Position numbers and translations under genes: made by a program
Notes under the pieces: generated by a model
What the model was told of the DNA's origin: nothing
What the model saw: the letters and a program-made list of their open reading frames with translations, nothing else
The model's database searches: none
Origin: Formicarius rufipectus
Taxonomy: Eukaryota > Chordata > Aves > Passeriformes > Formicariidae
Direction: 5' to 3'
Length of the DNA stretch: 64,000 bases
Assembly: GCA_013399695.1 (NCBI GenBank)
Contig: VXAU01003504.1
Span: 436,310 to 500,309, forward strand
Part shown: positions 25,853 to 38,350 of the stretch, piece after piece
How the letters are laid out: every line of letters begins with the position of its first letter
Numbering within the stretch: position 1 is the stretch's first letter

Positions 25853-28800
25853 GTCTCTGACATTTCAAGTTTTATTTTGCTTCACGCGCAAGTTTATCAT
25901 CCTACTCTCCCAGAAAGTGAAGTACATTAGAAGTGCTGCAATGTTTTGTCCTTTTAAGCTTCACAAGTTTGGCATTAAATAGTTTCAGCTACATAAGCAG
26001 CGGGAGAAAAACTTCTTTTTGCCTCGAAAAGAATATTCTCAAGGTGATTAGGTAGATCCATGACTGGTCTCACATGGACTGTGTTTTTTACTCTGACACA
26101 CAACCAACTTCTAAAACACTGTCTTCAAATGTCAGAACATGCTAATAACCACTTCTTACAAAGATTATTTTTTTCTTCAAAAAAACCTACATGCTTTGTG
26201 TAATACAACCTGAGTTACCCCAGAACCACTGACAAATTTTCTTGCAGAAGAATAAATAATTCTTAAATTAGTAGAGATAAATTAGTCCAAGAGAAATACC
26301 TGCAAGCAGAGTAGAGAGAAACAGCTCAGCAGTAGGCTGGAATGAATTATTTCAAAGAGAAGCATGCTTTGGTAAATAACATCATTTAACAGTAAAAGTC
26401 TGATCTGGTATTACTTGTGCCTCATATGGACATGTGGAGTTTTGTGGAAGGTAAAGCAGCAATCCCAAGGCAAGTATTTTAGTTGCTCAACTTTTCTGCT
26501 TTTGACTATATACTCAACGTTTAAAACGTGTAAGGCTCGGTTATGCCCCCAGGTATTTTACATACATGTGATTGCCAGAGCCGCCACATCCTGTTTGGTG
26601 AAAGGGTGCATGAAAAAGTCAGTTCTGAAGTTATAAGAAGGAAACAATTCAATGCAATAACAAAGAGAGGTGACAAAATGCAACACTTAACTATAAAGAT
26701 GGAGTTTAACCTGTAAGAAAACAGCAATCTGGAAACCCTTTCCTTTTTAAAAAAGGCGATGCATTATGCAAATAATATCAACTATGATGTTTGAAAGTCA
26801 CAGAAAGATGCAAGATAACATACAATGCCAGTAAAATACAAATACCTCTATATTATCTTCCAGCTCAAACATCCTACTGAGACTGAGAATGGGCACTGAT
26901 GGGTTCATTTGAGAAGACAGGGCATATTGGTTAACAACCTTTGTCATTTCAAGTTTATTACTTTACAGTTCTGGCCAAAGTAGCATAGCAGGGGAGAAAA
27001 AAAAGAAAGTGTCATTCTTTTAGAAATCATCCATAAATTATTAAAAACTAATTACTTGGTATGTTAGCAGAAACTATGGCAGACTACCTCCTTGCATGAG
27101 AGAATAATGGCTGTGCTGGGTCAACCAAAAGGCCCTGAGACACCTGTTTATTATTTACAAAGCACTGGTTCACAAAAGTGAGCACTGTAATTTACTTGAG
27201 AGGAATAAAGCCCCCACATAAACACACAGCAATGCTTCTCCATAACACTCTCCTGTGCTGGGGAATTTCTGCTTTTGTATTCTACAAATTTCCCTCACAA
27301 GCAGCTTCACTCCCACTGACAGTCGCTTCCTCCTACTCCCTGTAGTCCCTGAAATGCCTCAAACGTACACAGTATTTTGGGTGAAATAACCCTGTCTGGG
27401 AACTACACCAAGTTGTATCAGGTGTTCCCAGCTGGAGAAAGCAGTGGAATGAGGAGTGTGGCTGGCTCTGCACCATGCCCACTGCTCACACAAGTTGATT
27501 CTTGTGCCTTCTGGTACTTTAGGAAACCTAGCAAATCTGGAATAATAAGAAGAACTCAAAGTTGGCAAAACAATAATTAATATAGAAAATAGAAAGGCTT
27601 CCTAATGCCTTAGAGTACTTTGATTTCTGAATTCAGACAAAGAAATATGCAGAGCAAGCAATACTTAGTAAATCAATAAAAGTCGCATTCCTTTTCCATG
27701 GGTAGTTCCCAACCTCTAAGCACACTGTTTGTGTTTAGACCTTAGAAACATTGCCATCTCAGAGACCCACAGAGGTGAAAGTCACTGGGGCCATTAGGGA
27801 GACAAGGCCAAGTCCATCAGAAGCCACAGGTAGTTGAGGGCCAGGCTCAGGTGAGCTCCCACTACAGGGAACACCTGGCACTCAGCTCTGCCAAAGCCTA
27901 GAGATCACAGACATGCACAGACTGCAAAGAGGGTTTCAAACAGCTGGGGATGGTTTGTCAAAGGATAGTCCCCAACACTATCCCTCTCCAGCTTTTTAAG
28001 TTACTTCCACAAACCCTCAAATGACCATGATATTACAAATTTTGGGGCTAGAGAAAGGAAGACTAACGCCGGCCAAACTGAAGTCAGTTCAAATTAAGCC
28101 AGTGAAGTTGCATTTACTGTCACAGCTGCAGGACAAGACCCACTTACCACACAAATTTTTCAATAATGCAACCACACATTATTCTCTGCCACAACATTCC
28201 TGACTCTGAGCAGAGCCAGCCATCCCAAAAGTGATTACATAGTAAGTGCCACCCTTCCATACATATCTGCCTGGCATCAGGGATCCACATTGCCTGATCT
28301 CCTTCTGCAATGAGAATAATGTGAAGCAATGCTATGGACCACGAACCTTTTCTAGGAATCATCCCCATCTTTCTCTACATAATCCCTTTCACAGCAAACA
28401 GTACTAAAATACTCTGACAAAGGAACTAGGACTATAACGTCTGTACCACAGCTATAAAACAAACAGCTCCTTTTTCACTCACGATGATCACAGATGACAG
28501 ATACATCTCACTATTAAACAGTGCCCAACTCTATTCTGAATGAAGCAAGTCAAAAGATGAACACCTTCACAAGAAAGGTCTGAACTCAGACTCCTAATTT
28601 AAAGAAGAGATGAATAATACTGTAATGCAAATTTCATGCAGCCTTCTTTCCTTAAAAATGTACTTTTAATGACCTTGTGTCCTGCACTTACCAACTGACT
28701 GACAAGTCTTTGTCAAGGTTAATATAACAGGTGCAAATAAGGAAGAAACAGATTTGTGTTTTCTGTTAAACTGCCTTTGAGCTTCTAGAGTCACATAGAA

Positions 28801-30033
28801 TCAAAATACTGGCTTGGTTTTGTTCATGGAGTATATTCCTCTGGGTTATTTGGGCTGGGGAAGAGTCCCTCTCCAGAAATCAGCAGGATGTATTTTACCT
28901 CTGCACACCTGAACTCAGCTTGCCCCACTGAGCCGCAGCCGGTAACCCCCGAGGCTCCAGTGCCCTCCTTTCCATACACATGCATCGAGAAAACACGGGA
29001 AAAACACTTCCATGCAGCAGAAACTAGATCCAAAACTACTGAAGTTATTAATTATTTAGATACTAAATGGTCCCCTCATTAATAGAGATACATTAAGTAA
29101 TGTGTAAGCACTGTACAAACATTATCCAAAAAAAGATGAAACTCAGAAAGACAAGTTTCGTGATTGGATATGGTTATTTTCTCAAAAGGAACACTGGGTT
29201 TTGAGTGTCTTTCTCACAAACAAGGAAACTGAACAGTGTAATATTTTTAGGGGCTTCCTTTTCACCTTTCGTGAAAGCAAATGCTAAAAAGCCCACAAAG
29301 ATCACACAGATTTTAAGGAGGAGCCTTCTACTGCAAACTTGGGCAGAAAACAATTGACAAAGCAATTTTTCTAGCTCTAAAAACCCCCTGAGAGGAACAA
29401 TTAGATGGAGACCATTTTGGAGGAAAGCTGTCCTGTTTTTGGAGGAAAGCCCCACCACTCCAGAGTCCCCACATGCTGCTGGAGGGGCTGGGAAGGTTCT
29501 CCCTCTCCCGGCGCGGGATCCAGCCCCGGGCTGAGCTGCACATGCCATCTTGCTGAGATGAAAAGATCACTGCTTCACTGGCAGAGCAAAATGGATCACT
29601 CCAGAATTTAATTTGGGAGAGTATACAGCAATTAAATGCTAAAATAGACAAGCTACGGGGAGCTCTCTCAACTGGAGAGAGTAAATTAGAAACTATGTCA
29701 GTTAAAATAATTTAGACAGGCAGATGGGAGATTTGGAGGACCGAAGGAAGGCAGTACGATCTCTGCTGAAAACTTGTTTAAAAGCAAATAATGGTTCAAG
29801 GTATCCAAAACATTATTAAGAACTGTGATGCATTTGAATGGAGAATTTAAAGTTTAAAAAATTCTGCACGTACCAGAAAGGTCAGAGCCCTAGACATGAG
29901 GGCTGGAAAAGAAATAAAATGTTTTCAAATGTTGAAACAGCTACACTTCATTCTATAAATATGTATTTGTGATCCACACAAAGTCACCCTTGTCCTTGTC
30001 AGAACCAAAGCCTTTTTTCAAACTATTTAGAAT

Positions 30034-30076
30034 ATTGGTCATATCTTAGGTTTAGGCTAAAAGGCTACTTCAAAAA
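30034..30076 (+). repeat. Copy 1 of a dispersed ~43-bp repeat
   Basis: The core CTTAGGTTTAGGCTAAAAGG is identical to that of the stretch at 33206-33250, and the flanking bases (ATTGG, ATA, ACTT, AAAAA) also agree. I do not recognise the family. Confidence 0.8.
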
Positions 30077-31113
30077 CACCAACAAGATGGTTTTAATAGC
30101 AGATATAGATTGATGAATCATTACATTGGAAGCACCACACATCATTTCTAACTTAGCACAGGCAAAGACAATAATTTCACTAAGTAAAGAGAAAACACTG
30201 TACTACTGTCTTCTTATAGCCCCATGAGATTTCAGTAGCACCCCAAGAGACTGAGGTATGTAGTGAAAGGTTCTTTCTGACCCAAATCATACCTGTGGGT
30301 GTGCTCAACCAACCTGTTGTGGGTAACAACAAACCATTCATCTTCACAGGCTAATCCTTTGCATTAACAGGCTCTGGAAATCTCCAAAGATTAACATCAG
30401 GTAGGAAGTTTAGAAAGTGAAATGATACCTAATAAACGGAGGTGATTCATCTACACTATGCAAAATAACACCAAGAAAATTCAGAGGTCCTGTTTCTCTA
30501 GCAAAAAGCTCCTTAGACAACTACTGGATGCATGGCAGAGTATGTGCATGGTTAAAATTTCAGATGAGCAATTTATTAATAGACCATATGAATGAGACAG
30601 GTATTCCCTTCTGAAGTGGGCTTGCTGCTTAGGAAGGACAACAGAAAAATTTACAGGTGAGCTGGATAATTTTCCTAAGTTGCAGAAATCTACTGAACCC
30701 TGAAATACTGAACCTTGCTGAGGATGCAGTAACTGCTTTATGTGTCCACTTATAAAAACCTTCATTGCTTTCTCCTTTGGACTGTTTAGGAACACAGGTA
30801 CAATTCCTGAACACTCTCCCACAGAAGGATACAGGAGACTGATAAGTAATTTGAGAAACATTTGCTTTAGTATTTGTAGCTTTTTTGCTCTTTCAGATCA
30901 TTTTCTCTAGAGATGCTGTGCAAGTTTCTCTTCTGTAGGTTTAAATTTACTGTTAGATGCCTTTGATCACCTGCTAAAATCAGTCTGTTCTTATGTTTTA
31001 TGCAAACATTAGTGCAGCTTTGGGAAGTACATGAATTTTGGCTTGTGTTTGCAGAGCTACAGCTTGTACTGTACCACTGAGGAGCCTGGAATGCTCTACT
31101 CTCCCATTCCCCT

Positions 31114-31130
31114 CAGCAGCAGCAGCAGCA
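31114..31130 (+). repeat. (CAG)n trinucleotide repeat
   Basis: Five CAG units and a partial one in the intron; short and probably neutral. Confidence 0.85.
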
Positions 31131-33205
31131 AAAGTACATCCTTTCTGCAAAGTCTAGATCCCAATGTGCTGAGCTCACGAACACCCCAATAGCTCTGTTT
31201 CCTTTTCAGAGGCATTTACTCTCTCCTGTTGGGATCACTACATGGTAGGACTGTCTGCTCCTTTCCTGGCCCCAAATGCTTCAGCAGTCAGGTACGTGAC
31301 CGTCTCCCCCAGGTCTGCCAAGGTACAGCTGTGTGCAAGCCTCTGTGTGATACTACACAGTCATCATTAGCAAGCAAAAGCCTTTGAGATGAAGTCATTT
31401 TTAGGAACCAAAGGCTATATAAGAGTAACTCCCACTGTAGCTCCTGTACAGAACTTTTATTTTGCCATGGATGTGAGCCACAAGCTCACGGAAGCTCAGC
31501 TGAAGCTGGCAGAGAAACTTGTTATTACCAACTGGCTGTTTAAATCCTCAAACCTTTCCTCTCAAAGGAGCAGATTTAAAGAAGTCTGGGCTTGAGCTGC
31601 TGCTGCCACATGGCAGGTGAGGCTGGCTGTTGGGAGAAGCCCTGCACGCAGGGCTGGCAATCTGGCAGAGAACAGCAGCTCTTGTTTTCCCGTGAGCTCT
31701 GTGCTCCTGAGAGCAGCTCCCACCTCTGCTTCACCCAGGGAACTTCCACACAGCATTCCTCACTTTTCTCCCCACTTTTGAAGGGTTTATTGTGTAACTG
31801 CATAGTATTCCTGTAGAGTTAGCTTCAAAATAGAGTAGAAATACAGATAATTTAACTAATGTTAGAGAAGGAGAAACAGCAATTGAGGAAGTTAGTTCCT
31901 AAACTTTCAGCTGAAACTGGAGTAAGAAGCAGTGTGACCTCCTCTTTCCAGGGGGAGCATGGGCAGCTGATTTGATAACCATGGCTTTATTTACTGCTCA
32001 GACACTCATAACTACATTTTTTCATGTCTTGCCTAAAAGGACTCTAGGTTGTTCTCTGGTTTTAGTTTTACTTTGGTTTTATTATGGCAATACCTGTTAT
32101 AAATTCTATATTTAAGCTCACCCACTAGTGCCTGGCACTTCACCTCCACTTTGCCTGACAGGAAGTCTCCATTTTTATGATCCACTCTATTGCTCACCTG
32201 CTGGATGCAGAGGTATCCCATAAATGGTGCCACTGCACCTTCAAATAGCTACACAGGAGAGATGTCCAGTTAGTGTCCCCTAACAGAAGATAGTATTTTG
32301 AGAAAAAATAAACGTGGCCTTTTTTTTTTTTTTTTCAAAAAAAGAAAAGAGGGTACATAAATTACTTATCTATTGTTGGTTTCAGATGTGAAAAGCCCTT
32401 CAGTGGTTTCCAGCTTCTTTTCTCTTTCCATTCCAGGCTCTAAATTTCCTTACTCTGTTTTAGTGTCTCTTCAAGACAAATACCCAAAATCTTCGATGTT
32501 GAAAAGGTGGATTTGAAATAATACCTCAAGCTCAAGCAGTGAATATTTAATGTGAGTTCAATATAATACTAAGAACAGCTGTTGAAAGATCCATAGTTCT
32601 ATAGATCAGGCCATGTCGACTTACAAGCCTTGTCCTGAGGAAACAAGTGCCATGCAGGAAGACACACACCATACAGACCCCAGAATTAACTCTTGATTAT
32701 TTAAACAAACTTGCAAATGTAAACACATTATTCAGCGTCTTTGTAATCTCCAACAAGGAAGCAAGTTTGAGGTGAAACTCAGTGAAGAAGAAACAAAGTG
32801 AAAAGATTAACTGATCCTACAACCTCCCATACTTTAATTCATCTTTCCAGAGAAAGACTTCATTATTTAGCAAAGATAAAATGTGTTAAAATGGGATTTG
32901 TAAAATACCAGACATCAACCAGCTGTCATTATCTGAGCATACCTCCCATAGAGTGAATGCACAACGTTAAATGACAAAGTTTGCAAGGCTTGTAACAGAG
33001 AAAAACTTCTAACAGTGCCAAGGGAAGATATTATGACTCTGTGTTTTATGGTTTCTGTACTGAAAGTTGGACTTTGACTGCAAAAGCCAAAATCAAATGT
33101 CTGGATGGTCAATAATGCCTGATGGCTGAGTGCTGAGCACTGATGCTCACTCTCCAAACATTCTCCTTGACAGAACCACAGTCTCCAGGACAAATTACTG
33201 ATCAC

Positions 33206-33250
33206 ATTGGAAATACCTTAGGTTTAGGCTAAAAGGCCACTTTAAAAAAG
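33206..33250 (+). repeat. Copy 2 of a dispersed ~43-bp repeat
   Basis: Direct repeat of 30034-30076 with a few substitutions, in the same orientation and about 3.2 kb away. Family unknown. Confidence 0.8.
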
Positions 33251-34012
33251 ATGATGTAATTCAAAGTGAACATCTCAGTAATATTATTAAAGCATGACTC
33301 TATCTCCATTATTAAACCCATGACTGAGATTTTTTATTCTCTTGCCTCTTGCTTGCAGCTTCACTTGAGGCATGTGCCAAAACCACCGAAATACATAACA
33401 ACGAGGATACAACACAGTTGAAGAAGTCCCTCAAACTACAGAGGAATTACAGGTGCTCCTCCCTCTGCCTGTATTTCCCCCTGCCACCCAGGGGACACGC
33501 TGCAAGGCCATCACCACCAACCACAACACTCCGTCTGGGAGAGCTGGCTTTTCGAGGAAGTGTTTTCATATCAACAGGCAGTTCTGCTGCCCGTGCAACC
33601 TCATTACTGTTTCTTCTATCCAAACCTGCAGCTCCCTTGCCAGGGTAAAACCTCGGTGAGACAACTTGGCCATGCAAGTCTCCTCCCAGCTGCTGTCTCA
33701 GAGCAGGGTGGTCGGCGGGTGACGGTTCCTGGGAGCAGCATGCTCCTCTACGGAGCCAAAGAAGGAGGAAACCCGTGGGATCTATGGATCTCATGATGTG
33801 ATACCACTCCTGCTGGCTGGCTGGGGTGTGACGTAGGTGGGAAGGAGCAGGGGGCAAAGGGTGGCTACATAACCAGGGCAAAAAAGGGAAGCAGCTGAAA
33901 ATTCAGATCTGTGTGAAGCCAGAGGTGGGGCGTGCTCACACATGTCAGACATCTCAGCTGTCACACCCTGTGCACATACAACAGTGAGAACAGTGGATGG
34001 TGCAGGTGCAGT

Positions 34013-34040
34013 TATTTATTTATATATATATATTTATAAA
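34013..34040 (+). repeat. (TA)n / TTTA low-complexity tract
   Basis: TTATTTATTTA followed by about eight TA units. Confidence 0.9.
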
Positions 34041-36850
34041 CCTAATATACATTTTAACAGCAAGGATAAACATGAAGCCTTGCAAAATGCACCTCTGCAA
34101 TAAACATATAACCTCAAGTTTTTAAAAGCCCGTCCATCCCTCCCAAATTTGTTTAAATCAGGGAAATAGCTAAATGGATTTCTTCTAACTTTGTACTTCA
34201 AGTAAAATTCACCTGAAGGCTGACAAGCATAAAAAATCTCAGTCAAATGGATGATTTTTTTTTAAAGCTGCAATAGCCTGAAAACAGGGGCTTGTAATGA
34301 AGCTGCCCCATCAACCATAACCACACTGTCACTAGAGCAACACAATCATATTGCCTGTGCAAAGAAGCAATGCATTTAACATTTTCTTCACTGTGTATTA
34401 TCTATTAGCTGAGTTTGTCAGAGAGATATGTGGCAGTTCCCTGCAATACTTATGAATATATGGCAAGGCAGACAAGGATCAATCTACGTCTGCTTCAGCA
34501 CAGGTTTGTTGTATTATATTTTAGCAAATGATTGAAAAATCCACCCTTCTTTTATCTCAGGTTTCTGTTAAATGCTGTAACTATCAAGAAATAGAAGTCA
34601 TCCCAGGCAAACATCTCAGATCTTCCCATTGCTATTCTCTATTACTAAAGCACATTACATGTTCAATTCTCCCTTGCTGCTTCTATGAAAAAAGGTCTTG
34701 TCAAAAACAGATTTTATTTTTTCTGTGTATGCACAAATTAGTTATGGATGATTAACAAAGCATTCATTCTTTTATTTGCTTTGGCTGAGACTTGATCTGT
34801 GTTACATTCATGTGAGGGAAGCACTCAATTTTACATTGATTAAATATGAAACACTGCACCGTTGATAAAAAGAGTTGTATTCAGGGCTTCATATTATACT
34901 GACAAAAGAAGCATGTTCTTGGGCTAATAGTTTCTTAAACAAGTTTTTCCAGACTTTTAATTGCAAAAAACTTGATACAATTTTTTTTTCCTTCTCAACA
35001 AGTACTGGGCAGTGAGAGTTTTATGTCCCAAAACAATCTGGTGCAGTGCTAACAAGAAACAATAATTATTGCATATTGAATATAATAAAAAGGAGTTTTA
35101 AACATTGCCCCACAATTTTACTTCTTTAAATGTAACTTGCACTATAAAGCTTTTACAAAAAAATACTGCAAAACTAAGTAGGTGAGATAACAAATCATAA
35201 TTACAGAACTTGCCTTCTATAACATGAAAAACTAAAATGAAAATAAAGAGGTATTGAGAAGTCTTATGGAAACTTACAGCCAGTTGTCACTGAGAACTTA
35301 GCCCTGATCTGCTGTTACTGCCTCCAGCTATCACAGGATAACATGTGCATAAATACTCATCCATAAGACCCATAAATCCTCCATGTCCATTAAACACAGT
35401 GATACACTGACACCAAAAAGGATGCACTTCGCTTCAGGAAGGTGTTTAAGCACCAGCCAAACTTCAAGCACACGATCTACTTGTAATTAAATCGAGTTAA
35501 AGAAAGCCATATGATTAAGCACCTTGTTAAATCTGGCAACAAATTATTAGCCCTTATAAACCAGGAGATTCTATCTCAGGGTTTACAGCCCATGAAAACA
35601 AACACATGCACACAGACACACTTGTGCAGAGCATTATGCACACTTTTGCAAGAGGGGATTTATTTTTAGTGTAACTACACAGAGGAAGTGCAGCTTTTAC
35701 TTAGGTTAGGAGGAGGTCTGGCCACATTTTCAGTCTTCTCTTAACAATGGTTTTATGAAACCTTTCCTAACGTCACTATGTCCCAAAAATAAGTCTATTA
35801 AGTACTGTTCTTAAAAATTACCAAAATGAAAGCATGAACTCAGGGTTTTCATTTCACTGTCAAGGAGAGAATCCTGCCATAACATGAAGCTAGAAACAGC
35901 CCAAAGCAAGGGAAACTTGATGCACACTGGGTTTAGAAAGCACAGCCAGTGCTCCATGTGGAAGAATATGATTTCTTGGAGTGCCCCTAAAATTCCACCA
36001 TGCTGGATGAGAGGACAAGCAGGAGAGGAGAGATGGAAATCCTGTTTTGATCCAAAAGGGCCAGCGAAGGCAGCCAGGCCCACCTGGAGCAGCCGTGTTG
36101 CAGCACAAGGGGTGAGCTCCTGCAGGGCATGAACAACATGAGGGGACCCAGAAACACCCCCTGCTCCTCATGGTCCCCTCCAGAGCAGATCCACAACGTA
36201 CCAACTCCTGCCCCACCACAGCTGCTCGGACAGCATCTGTCCCCAACGCATCTGCCACCTGCACTCCACTTTTCCAGCTACCTGCTCCTGCCTGGCACCA
36301 GCCCTGGCACTTCACTGGCTCTTCTTTCACAGCCCAGTTCCCCTCACCAAGCCAGAAGAAAACTCATCCAGAGGAGAAACCTCCACAATGTTTCAGATGG
36401 GTCTGACCACTGAGCTCTCCAAAGGCCAGGTGAGCAACACAAAGTGGGGAGTAGAAAGGACGGAGCAAGGAACCACCTGCTTTGAGAGCAGTGCACCGGG
36501 AATGGTTCAGTCATCACATGTGGTTGCATTTTCATGCACTATTTCATGGAGATTTACTCTTCCTGTTCCAGCCTGCGTGAATTCAGCTCCCTGTCCTTGC
36601 AGACAGGGTTGAAATGAAACAAAGATTTATTTTTTTTTAGTTTTTTTTTTAAGGATCTCCAAAAAGATTTCTTTTATTCATTGCTTCAGGTCACATAAGA
36701 ACACACAAAAGGACAAAGCAATAAATGCTCACATGCACTTTCTTGTCTGTATTTCCACTCCCTGGAGTGAGGCCAGAGACATCTAAGTAGTGCACTCTGT
36801 TCTCTTCCACTCCCTCCCAGAAATCATGGACTCTCCTTTGCAGCCAATTT

Positions 36851-36867
36851 CCTCCTCCTCCTCCTCT
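36851..36867 (+). repeat. (CCT)n repeat
   Basis: Five CCT units in a row; part of a pyrimidine-rich stretch. Confidence 0.85.
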
Positions 36868-38089
36868 GTCTGAGCCCAAACTTCAGCTACTACAAAACAA
36901 TGTTCCCCTGTTTCTCTCCAGGGCCCATTCTCCATGCACCTACCCCAGGCTGTCTGAGGCCTCCCAGATCTTTAAGGCTTTACATTTACAGATCCTGGAA
37001 GAAAACCTGTTCTTTCTGCTCCGATTCTGGGAAAATTCCACTCTCTCCCCACTTTGCATATGAACTCAGCTGCACTCCTTTTCCTCAGGTTCAGCCACTC
37101 CACAGTCCCAGGGGCTGCCCTTCCTGAGGGTGTTCACATACTGGCAGCCCTGCTCAAACATACCTGACACCATCTGAAAAACACAGACACGTTTCATGGC
37201 ACACACTGACCCCAGTCTGAGCCTGAAACTTGAAAATGTCACATATTATGGACCACTTCCCACTCTTTTTTAAATATCTAAATTTATTGTTACTGGACTG
37301 GCACACTTTGTAACTCATAAAAGTAAGAGCTACAAAGTAAGGATTATATAATCAGTTTTTACACATTCTTTTAAAAGATGTTTTTCTCCACATTCCTGTT
37401 ACATCAGGAACCTTCTTGGAGTGTTATAGGCACAAGTACTTCCAGCGTTTCTAAAGATACCCTGGAAACAAGTTCACACGTGTTCAAAAGGCAAAGATGT
37501 TGAAAATGGTTTATTCATTAATTTATCACATTGTCATCTAAAACAAATACAGGAATGAATAAATTAATAAATACAGAGTATCTCGAATAAAAATATTTTC
37601 TTTTCTACTTCTTGGTTGTGAAGTTAACCTAAATTATGGATTTGAAGAAAATAATGTTAATTAATATTTGATTCACCCATACTTAAATATAGTCCATAAT
37701 AACAGTAAATTTTTAAAAAAACAAAACCAACCAAAACAAAACACAAGCAGGCTTAATCTCATCATTACTGTTACATAAAAGCACTTAAGAGACATCTGCA
37801 TTAATCAATTATCAGAAAGTGGTGCTTCAGTCCCAGGTAGTTAGCAATGGCACTCGTGTAATATTACAGGGAGCCTGGTGTTTAGGCAAAACTAGAGCAG
37901 GAAAAAAAAGAAACTAAAAGGCATATTGTCCATGTGACCTACAGGACTGGGATTACTACCTCTAAGCTTATTAAGAGTAAAAGCTGTCAGTCGGACCACC
38001 CCACAACCAGGCAGGAAAACTGAGATTACTCAGCAGCAAAAGGCATAAAAAGGAGACGTGTATTCTGGGAATGGACAGAGGCAGAGAGA

Positions 38090-38350
38090 GAACCACAGCC
38101 CTGCTCCAGCTATCTGAGCAGTAATTGGCTCACAGGAGTGACTGCCACGTTAAGGCATTATCATTATCTAGCTCACATAACTGGAAATTCACGCTCTGTT
38201 CTTTAAATTGGCTTAACCAGCAGCATCTGCAGCACTTTAATTAATTACAGCAATTGGCGTACCTTAAAAGTAGATGCAGAGATCTGAGATGATAATGCCC
38301 TGTGAGTAATAATTGTAAACTAGCATTAAACCAGACCTATCCTAAATAAA
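38090..38350. promoter_or_regulatory. Candidate intronic enhancer / conserved non-coding element
   Basis: This is a repeat-free block with dense homeodomain-type cores: GTAATTGGCT, TTTAATTAATTACAGCAATTG and GTAATAATTGTAAACTAGC. E-box-like and GATA-like words (CAGCATCTGCAG, GAGATGATAATG) lie between them. No frame here is open over its whole length. That composition is typical of vertebrate developmental enhancers, but conservation cannot be seen from one sequence. Inference only. Confidence 0.3.

Noticed and set aside
28888..29082. Open frames and GC-rich patch around 29.0-29.6 kb as a possible separate gene
   Set aside because: No start context, splice structure or protein similarity; the frames on the two strands overlap and look like composition effects.
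33447..33881. 144-codon minus-strand frame
   Set aside because: It sits in a locally GC-rich patch where stops are rare, overlaps open frames on the other strand and has no domain or splice signals.
35890..36330. 146-codon minus-strand frame overlapping two plus-strand frames
   Set aside because: GC-rich intronic DNA open in several frames at once; no recognisable protein features beyond Cys/Trp/Pro-rich noise.
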